A DNA stretch of 64,000 nucleotides from the NCBI RefSeq assembly GCF_003121625.1, contig NZ_QDDJ01000015.1:83972-147971 (forward strand), written 5' to 3'. The stretch's first letter is position 1. Each line of letters opens with the position of its first letter. Origin of the DNA: Ornithinimicrobium cavernae. GTDB lineage: Bacteria > Actinomycetota > Actinomycetes > Actinomycetales > Dermatophilaceae. Made by a program: the position numbers and the translations under genes. Below, piece by piece: positions 60,400 through 64,000 of this stretch. The notes below the pieces were generated by a model, which was given only the letters and a program-made list of their open reading frames with translations, had not been told where the DNA came from and did not search any database.

Positions 60400-61287
60400 T
60401 CAGCTGGGTTGGCTCATGAGGTTGCGCGCCAGGGCGAGGAAGCGACGGACCTGAGGAGGGGGGTCGGGATAGGTCACCAGACCGAGCTCGCTGGTCATCG
60501 TGCATTCTGCCAGGTCGACATACGCGATCCCCGGAACGGCGAACGTTCGCACGCACTCGGGCACGATCGAGACGCCGGCCCCGGACGCGATGAGGCATAC
60601 GATCGTCTGCATCCGCTCCGTCTCGATCCGGATCCGGGGCCGGAAGCCTTGCTCGAGACAGCTGCCGGTCACCACATCGAACAGGCCCTGGCCGAGCCGC
60701 CGGGGGAAGAGGATGAAGTCCTCGTCCCGGAGCTCACTGGCATTCACTGAAGACCTCCCCGCCAAAGGATGGTCGATGGGCACGGCGGCAACGAGGGACT
60801 CCTGCACCAGCGGGAGGTAGTCGTAGCCGTCCAGCGGGAACGGCGGCCGGATGACCCCGACGTCGATGCGATGTTTGAGGAAGGCGAGAGCCTGGTCACC
60901 AGTCTCGATGTCGTGCAGCGTGAAGGTCACCCGCGGCATCGCGGTGCGGGCTCGGCGGATAATGCTCGGGACCTCACCCATCACTGTGGTGCCGACCGCA
61001 CCGATCCGGATCAACCCCTCCTGCCCCGAGCGCAAGGACTCGGCCAGCCCCACGAGCTGGTCTGCGTCGCCGACGAGGCGATTCGCTTCGCTCCAGAGAA
61101 TCTGCCCGGCGTCGGTCAAGGTGACACCGTTGGGGTCACGCCGGAACAGCTCGACACCGAGCTCCCGCTCGAGCACCCGAATCTGCTTGCTGAGCGGCGG
61201 CTGACTCATCCCAAGGCGTTGGGCAGCACGACTGAAGTGCAGCTCCTCGGCGACTGTGATGAAGTAGCGGAGGTGACGGAGTTCCAC
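60400..61287 (-). CDS. LysR-family transcriptional regulator
   Basis: 295 aa. HTH: MELRHLRYFITVAEELHFSR, AAQRLGMSQPPLSKQIRVLERELG. The C-terminal effector domain (about 90-295) is typical LysR. It lies 167 bp upstream of the ABC operon on the same strand and is divergent from the decayed PPOX gene. The 167-bp gap is likely to carry its binding site (CCAAT - 23 nt - ATTGG dyad at 60294-60326) controlling the importer. Confidence 0.92.
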   Translation of the reverse strand: MELRHLRYFITVAEELHFSRAAQRLGMSQPPLSKQIRVLERELGVELFRRDPNGVTLTDAGQILWSEANRLVGDADQLVGLAESLRSGQEGLIRIGAVGTTVMGEVPSIIRRARTAMPRVTFTLHDIETGDQALAFLKHRIDVGVIRPPFPLDGYDYLPLVQESLVAAVPIDHPLAGRSSVNASELRDEDFILFPRRLGQGLFDVVTGSCLEQGFRPRIRIETERMQTIVCLIASGAGVSIVPECVRTFAVPGIAYVDLAECTMTSELGLVTYPDPPPQVRRFLALARNLMSQPS

Positions 61288-61476
61288 GACGTCTCCTAAC
61301 TCCCCGAGGCGTCATTATCTCTGAAGGATCGGAACCCTTTCGGCCACGGACGTCAGGGCTCGCACATTGGTGGTCGCGGGCATCGCACCGTGGACGCGAC
61401 CGGGCCCGAACCACCGATCGCTGTGGGGTGACTGGCCTACTCCACATGGCCATGTCGTCGCTGACAGAATGGAGGC

Positions 61477-61866
61477 ATGGCCAGGACAATCGGGACAACG
61501 ACGCAGGTCGGGCTGGAGGAACGGCTGGAGTTCGTGCGCCTTAGCCATAAGGTGGTGCTCATCACCCAAGGCAGCGATGGCCGACCACAGGCCTCGCCCG
61601 TGACAGACGGTGTCGATGGGCAGGGGCGCATTGTGATCTCGACCTATCCGGACCAGGCCAAGGTCGACATCCCGGAGTCCGTGGAACCGTTGGTCGAGTA
61701 CTTCCGCTCGATCTCCGGGGAGCACCCAGACTGGATTGAGTACCGCGAGGCCATGGTTGCGCAAGGCAAGTCCGTCCTGCAGATCACCCCCAAGAGCTCT
61801 GGTCACCGATCGCGACCGGCGGTTTCCCGGCACGGCTGGGTGACGGCTGAAACGGAAGCCTCGTGA
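61477..61866 (+). pseudogene. Decayed PPOX/F420-type gene: internal deletion and frameshift
   Basis: The reading frame resembles the small PPOX/F420-dependent family (DGRPQASPVTDGVDGQGRIV, then YREAMVAQGKSVLQITP). About 33 residues are missing between the strand STYPDQAKV and ESVEPLVEYF (junction near 61665), where the family normally has its central beta-strands. At a five-C run (61787-61791) the frame also shifts: one base fewer there would continue into PIATGGFPARLGDG, the family C-terminus, ending at 61850. Hence a remnant, start ATG 61477 after a leaderless-type CAGAAT. Confidence 0.75.
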
Positions 61867-62294
61867 CTGAGCCCTCCCGCCATCCGCCGCCATCAGCCAT
61901 TGGGGCACGCTATGCCGCCTTGCCGAGAACCGGTACGACACCAGAACTTCAGATGCGCAGACTGCTCCACGCACGAGGGCTCAGATACCGCGTCCACGCC
62001 CCGGTCCAGGGACTTCCCCGACGAAGGATCGACATACTCTTCACGAAGGCCCGCGTTGCCGTGAGCGTGGACGGCTGCTTCTGGCACGGCTGTCCCGAGC
62101 ACTGGGTGCCACCACGCACCAACCGGGAGTGGTGGGATTGGAAGGTCGCGAAGAACAGGGCCAGAGACGCTGACACCGACCGCCGGCTCGCTGAACTCGG
62201 ATACACGAGCTTACGGATCTGGAAACACGTCCCTCCGGTTGAGGCCGCTCAATTAGTTGCGGATCGTCTCGCTCAAGCGAACCGAGAAGATTAG
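61863..62294 (+). CDS. vsr: Vsr very-short-patch mismatch repair endonuclease
   Basis: 143 aa from a GTG. Vsr signatures: TTPELQMRRLLHARGLRYRVH at the N-terminus, LPRRRIDILF with the catalytic Asp, VAVSVDGCFWHGCPEH with zinc-ligand residues and RRLAELGYTSLRIWKH at the end. Vsr nicks DNA at T:G mismatches made by 5-methylcytosine deamination. No cytosine methylase gene is in the window, so it looks orphaned. Confidence 0.93.
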   Translation: MTEPSRHPPPSAIGARYAALPRTGTTPELQMRRLLHARGLRYRVHAPVQGLPRRRIDILFTKARVAVSVDGCFWHGCPEHWVPPRTNREWWDWKVAKNRARDADTDRRLAELGYTSLRIWKHVPPVEAAQLVADRLAQANRED

Positions 62295-62306
62295 CCAAGC
62301 CAGACA

Positions 62307-63422
62307 TCACCCGCCGGTGAGCGCCTCCGACGTCCCGTACCTCTCGACATACCCAGACAGGTCACCGTCGCGCAGCGCCTCCCCCAGCTCGGCCGTGCGG
62401 TCCCAGTCGAGGACGTCGATCGAGGCCCCGCCGGAGGTCATGTCGAAGTAGGCGACCGGCACCATCAGCGAGGTGATGTCCTCCGACTTGAGCTCGGAGC
62501 CGATCTCCACCATGGTCATCAGCTGCTCGACGGTGACGTCACCTTCGATCTTGACGTTCTTGTGGAGCATCGGCAGCAGCTCCAGGAGCTTCTTCGGCTC
62601 CTCCTTGCGGACCTCCACGAGGCGCTCCATCATGCCGATCAGCGCGGCCCGGTGACGCTCGGTGCGGTCGAGATCGCCCAGCGGCAGCGTCTTGCGCTCC
62701 CGCACGTAGATGAGGCCGTCGGTGTTCTCCAGCTTGATGCGCCCCTCCTCGAAGACGACCTCGCGGCCCGTCGAGCCGACCGTGACGCTTGAGGCGTGCT
62801 CGTTCTCGACATAGAAGCCGTCCATCCACCGGGTCAGGGCGATGAACATGTCGAAGTTGGACTGGGCCACGAAGTCGATCTCGAGGCCGCCCAGCGTGTT
62901 CGAGACGGTCTGCCGCAGCAGTGGGATGCCGCCCTGGGCGTAGGCCTCGTTGATCTTGTTCTTGCCGACGCCCGGGATGTCGACGTAGGAATCCCGGGCG
63001 AACGACACGAGGTTCAGGTGCTCGCGGTCCGCGCTGAGCTGGACCAGCACGATGACGTCCGACCGGCCAGCGAAGTCGTTGCTGCGGGAGTCGTTGCCGA
63101 TGATCAGGGCGTTGATCGTCCCCTCGGGCAGGGGCTCGCCCTTGGCGGCGTCCTCCTTCTTCGGCGGGGCCGTTGTCTTCTTGGCCTGCTCCGTGGGCTT
63201 CGGCTTGGCTGTCGCCGTCTGCTTGTCGGTGTCGGGCTTGGCCGTCGTGGGCGCTGCGTCGGCGGTGGTGGGCACAGCATCCGCGGTCGTTGGGACCGCA
63301 TCTGCGCTCGTCGGAGCGCTGTCGGTCTGTACCGGGTCGTCGGTCTCCCCGTTGCTGCAGGCAGTGACGACTGCGAGGCACAGGACAACGAGCATCGCCA
63401 GCAGGCGGCGCGTGATGGTCAT
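62307..63422 (-). CDS. LytR-CpsA-Psr (LCP) family lipoprotein
   Basis: 371 aa with GGAAGA before the ATG. Lipobox VVTAC (Cys22) makes it a lipoprotein, unusual because many LCP proteins have a membrane helix. A Thr/Ala/Pro-rich region with repeats of DAVPTTA follows, then the LCP domain (about 95-340): ALIIGNDSRS, VSFARDSYVDIPG, GKNKINEAYAQGG, and YVRERKTLPLGDLDRTERH. LCP enzymes attach glycopolymers to peptidoglycan from lipid-linked donors. Confidence 0.92.
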   Translation of the reverse strand: MTITRRLLAMLVVLCLAVVTACSNGETDDPVQTDSAPTSADAVPTTADAVPTTADAAPTTAKPDTDKQTATAKPKPTEQAKKTTAPPKKEDAAKGEPLPEGTINALIIGNDSRSNDFAGRSDVIVLVQLSADREHLNLVSFARDSYVDIPGVGKNKINEAYAQGGIPLLRQTVSNTLGGLEIDFVAQSNFDMFIALTRWMDGFYVENEHASSVTVGSTGREVVFEEGRIKLENTDGLIYVRERKTLPLGDLDRTERHRAALIGMMERLVEVRKEEPKKLLELLPMLHKNVKIEGDVTVEQLMTMVEIGSELKSEDITSLMVPVAYFDMTSGGASIDVLDWDRTAELGEALRDGDLSGYVERYGTSEALTGG

Positions 63423-63579
63423 GGATCTTCCTTCGTCGCGAGGGTGTTGCTGGCTCCCCAGGTCGCAGGTTCCCAGTCACGAGGACAGTCCACTCTGGTC
63501 ACAATCGCCCCAAATGTCCAACCGACACTCACGGCAGCACCCCGTATGCCGTGTGGTGAGGTGGCGGGGAAAGTTCCCC

Positions 63580-63867
63580 TCAGGCGGCGGTCTCGTTCTT
63601 GCGCGGCCTGCCCCGCGGGCGCTTGCGGGCGATGACCCGTCCTCGCTCGACGAGCTCGCCACCCCACACGCCCCACGGCTCCTCGAGCTCCAGCGCGGTC
63701 TGCAGGCACAGCTCGCGCAACGGGCAGGCGGCGCAGAGCGACTTGGCTCGCTCGATGTCCTGCGGACGCTCGGCAAAGAACAGGTCCGGCTCCGCCCGGC
63801 AGGGCAAATCCGTGGCCTGCCGTGCGGCTTGGACAAGTTGGTACGGGTCCCGGTTGCTGGTGGGCAC
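63580..63867 (-). CDS. whiB7: WhiB7-type redox-sensitive regulator
   Basis: 95 aa from GTG 63867, with GGAGG 7 nt upstream. The four iron-sulfur cysteines are Cys23, Cys45, Cys48 and Cys54. EEPWGVWGGE is the WhiB turn; the C-terminal RPRGRPRK (83-90) is the AT-hook distinguishing WhiB7. WhiB7 is an [4Fe-4S] regulator of intrinsic antibiotic resistance that binds the housekeeping sigma factor. The upstream leader is only partly in the window. Confidence 0.92.
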   Translation of the reverse strand: MPTSNRDPYQLVQAARQATDLPCRAEPDLFFAERPQDIERAKSLCAACPLRELCLQTALELEEPWGVWGGELVERGRVIARKRPRGRPRKNETAA

Positions 63868-64000
63868 GTGCGTTCCTCCCTCGACTGCCTCCAGCCTCGG
63901 GCCTAAGCCTCGATCCACCGACGGACGTCGTTGAGCAGGGTGTTGCGAGGGCATAGGCGATTTCTCGGGAGCGGGCGTAGGAGATCTCCCGACCTCGCTG

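Noticed and set aside
63566..63579. GGGGAAAGTTCCCC palindrome after whiB7 as a terminator
   Set aside because: The loop would be only 2 nt and it overlaps the gene end, so a stable hairpin is doubtful.
1..64000. CRISPR arrays, rRNA, tRNA or insertion sequences
   Set aside because: No regularly spaced repeats, no tRNA-like or rRNA segments and no transposase reading frame were recognised by eye; a computational scan was not possible here.

Overview
The window is about 70% or more GC, with strong G/C third positions, GTG and TTG starts used freely, and many genes that seem to be leaderless. The actinobacterial families seen here (WhiB with an AT-hook, an Rv0909-like antitoxin domain, LytR-CpsA-Psr, a PadR/HAAS pair, F420/PPOX-type proteins) point to a high-GC actinomycete, probably of the Intrasporangiaceae/Ornithinimicrobium type. 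The species assignment is inference. No rRNA, tRNA, CRISPR array or complete insertion sequence was found.

Layout. 1-12.3 kb: the 3' end of an RHS/YD-repeat gene, then small housekeeping or hypothetical genes, and a phenolic-lipid type cluster (type III polyketide synthase, ICMT methyltransferase, FAD oxidoreductase, with a divergent UbiA prenyltransferase). 12.3-19.3 kb: a CocE-type hydrolase with an ATP-grasp ligase, a DUF2254 gene broken by an in-frame TGA, and a DJ-1/AraC regulator. 19.3-24.7 kb: a 414-bp gap with a long hairpin, followed by a tightly overlapped operon dapB-dapA-dapD-dapC plus a fold-type III PLP decarboxylase. dapE and dapF are absent, and DapD has the short E. coli-like length, so this may be an accessory rather than a housekeeping lysine pathway.

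24.7-33.3 kb: a minus-strand operon (AtoE-like permease, acetoacetate-CoA ligase, Cys-less SCP2-thiolase-like protein, DUF35 protein, thiolase, MaoC hydratase, MFS permease) faces a TetR gene across two perfect copies of a palindromic operator. It looks like a keto-acid or branched-acid degradation unit. 33.3-50.7 kb: a VapBC pair, an M14 carboxypeptidase, epoxide hydrolase, DHFR-like protein, PadR/HAAS pair, TrmB-LuxR regulator next to a large secreted subtilase, a second LuxR regulator, and assorted enzymes.

50.7-61.3 kb: a more AT-rich intergenic patch, an Ltp-repeat membrane protein, then a LysR-led operon with a complete branched-chain-type ABC importer (binding protein, two permeases, two ATPases), an M24 metallopeptidase, a ureohydrolase-family enzyme and a PPOX-fold protein. 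This is an uptake-and-hydrolysis cassette of unknown substrate. 61.3-64 kb: a decayed PPOX gene carrying a deletion and a frameshift, an orphan Vsr mismatch endonuclease, an LCP cell-wall ligase lipoprotein, and WhiB7 at the right edge.
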